A stretch of 5,535 bases of DNA from CAUZSH01 sp963582935 (GTDB lineage Bacteria; Pseudomonadota; Gammaproteobacteria; Francisellales; Francisellaceae): assembly GCA_963582935.1 (NCBI GenBank), contig CAUZSH010000082.1:1-5535 (forward strand), in the 5' to 3' direction. Position 1 is the stretch's first letter, and every line of letters starts with the position of its first letter. The notes beneath the pieces are model-generated. The model saw only the letters and a list, made by a program, of their open reading frames with translations. It was not told the DNA's origin and did not search any database. A program made the translations under genes and the position numbers. Positions 5,410 to 5,535 of the stretch are shown in pieces.

Positions 5410-5417
5410 CGTGTTGC
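5307..5417 (+). pseudogene. IS3-family OrfA fragment with internal stop
   Basis: From ATG 5307 the reading is MSTKRTTCSAEFKTKVVI, a stop, then VLRNEKTLAEIASEN. This is the N-terminal helix-turn-helix start of IS3-type OrfA proteins, which bind the IS ends. Codon 19 is TAA (5361-5363) where related proteins commonly have a Glu codon, consistent with a single G-to-T change. Homology ends around codon 34. An intact AGGAG at 5296-5300 sits six bases before the ATG, so the gene was recently functional. It cannot make transposase now. Confidence 0.7.
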
Positions 5418-5535
5418 TCGGTCGTTCATAATAGATTTTGGCTCCTGCCAAAATCGAATCACTACCCTCACAGATGGTTCTGCCTCAGACGCCCACCTCC
5501 GTACCGATCTTCCAAAAAACAGGGCTATAGTCCTG
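5400..5535 (-). other. Partial open frame running in from the right edge
   Basis: One minus-strand frame is open from the window end to TGA at 5402-5400, about 44 codons, including SVRRWASEAEPSVRVVIRFW and then QEPKSIMND. The composition and the QEP near the end vaguely recall the C-terminal tail of IS200/IS605 TnpB proteins. The last residues overlap the IS3 remnant, so if real the tail is fused to foreign DNA. Other minus frames stop earlier. I cannot assign it with confidence, and it may be non-coding. Confidence 0.25.
5434..5455. repeat. Perfect 9-bp hairpin GATTTTGGC/GCCAAAATC
   Basis: The two arms (5434-5442 and 5447-5455) are exact complements around a TCCT loop. There is no T-run after either arm, so it is not a classic terminator. 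It lies about 25 bp from the point where the IS3 remnant ends, a placement typical of the subterminal hairpins of IS200/IS605 elements. Confidence 0.5.

Overview
The window is AT-rich bacterial DNA with compact intergenic gaps, Shine-Dalgarno sites and sigma70-type promoters. It carries short-chain polyester (PHA) precursor genes next to IS debris. This looks like a gammaproteobacterium of the Acinetobacter/Moraxellaceae kind. That placement is inferred from protein flavour and base composition, since no rRNA or species marker is present. Both edges of the window look like repeated or mobile DNA, so the region is probably accessory, either plasmid or genomic island.

Layout, left to right: (1) positions 1-145 are a locally GC-richer stretch with no gene I can name. 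(2) Positions 153-481 are a 329-bp non-autonomous insertion element. It has perfect 18-bp terminal inverted repeats, a 7-bp target duplication (ACTGCGA) and the last 41 codons of what looks like a transposase. (3) A sigma70-like promoter at 550-577 precedes a tight plus-strand operon. The operon encodes a MaoC/NodN-type hotdog hydratase (638-1096) and two tandem SMR transporters of the SugE/Gdx type (1112-1429 and 1458-1796). (4) Converging on this from the minus strand are a short stand-alone sigma-factor-like protein with only regions 3 (part) and 4 (1807-2202), a signal-peptide-bearing SIMPL-like protein (2380-3114), acetoacetyl-CoA reductase phaB (3174-3917) and acetyl-CoA acetyltransferase phaA (3954-5150). 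(5) To the right of the phaA promoter lies a degenerate IS3-type orfA (5307 on), with a stop at codon 19 and loss of homology near 5409. It abuts different DNA with a perfect 9-bp hairpin and a partial minus-strand reading frame that runs off the window.

Functionally, PhaA condenses two acetyl-CoA to acetoacetyl-CoA and PhaB reduces it to (R)-3-hydroxybutyryl-CoA. A MaoC-type hydratase could interconvert enoyl-CoA and (R)-3-hydroxyacyl-CoA. No PHA synthase (phaC) or phasin is present here, so either it lies elsewhere or these enzymes serve another purpose. The two SMR proteins keep the Gdx signature residues but have opposite lysine distributions, as expected for subunits of an antiparallel heterodimer. 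The most unusual features are the MaoC-SMR-SMR operon, the truncated sigma-like protein, and the small transposable element with an exact target duplication.
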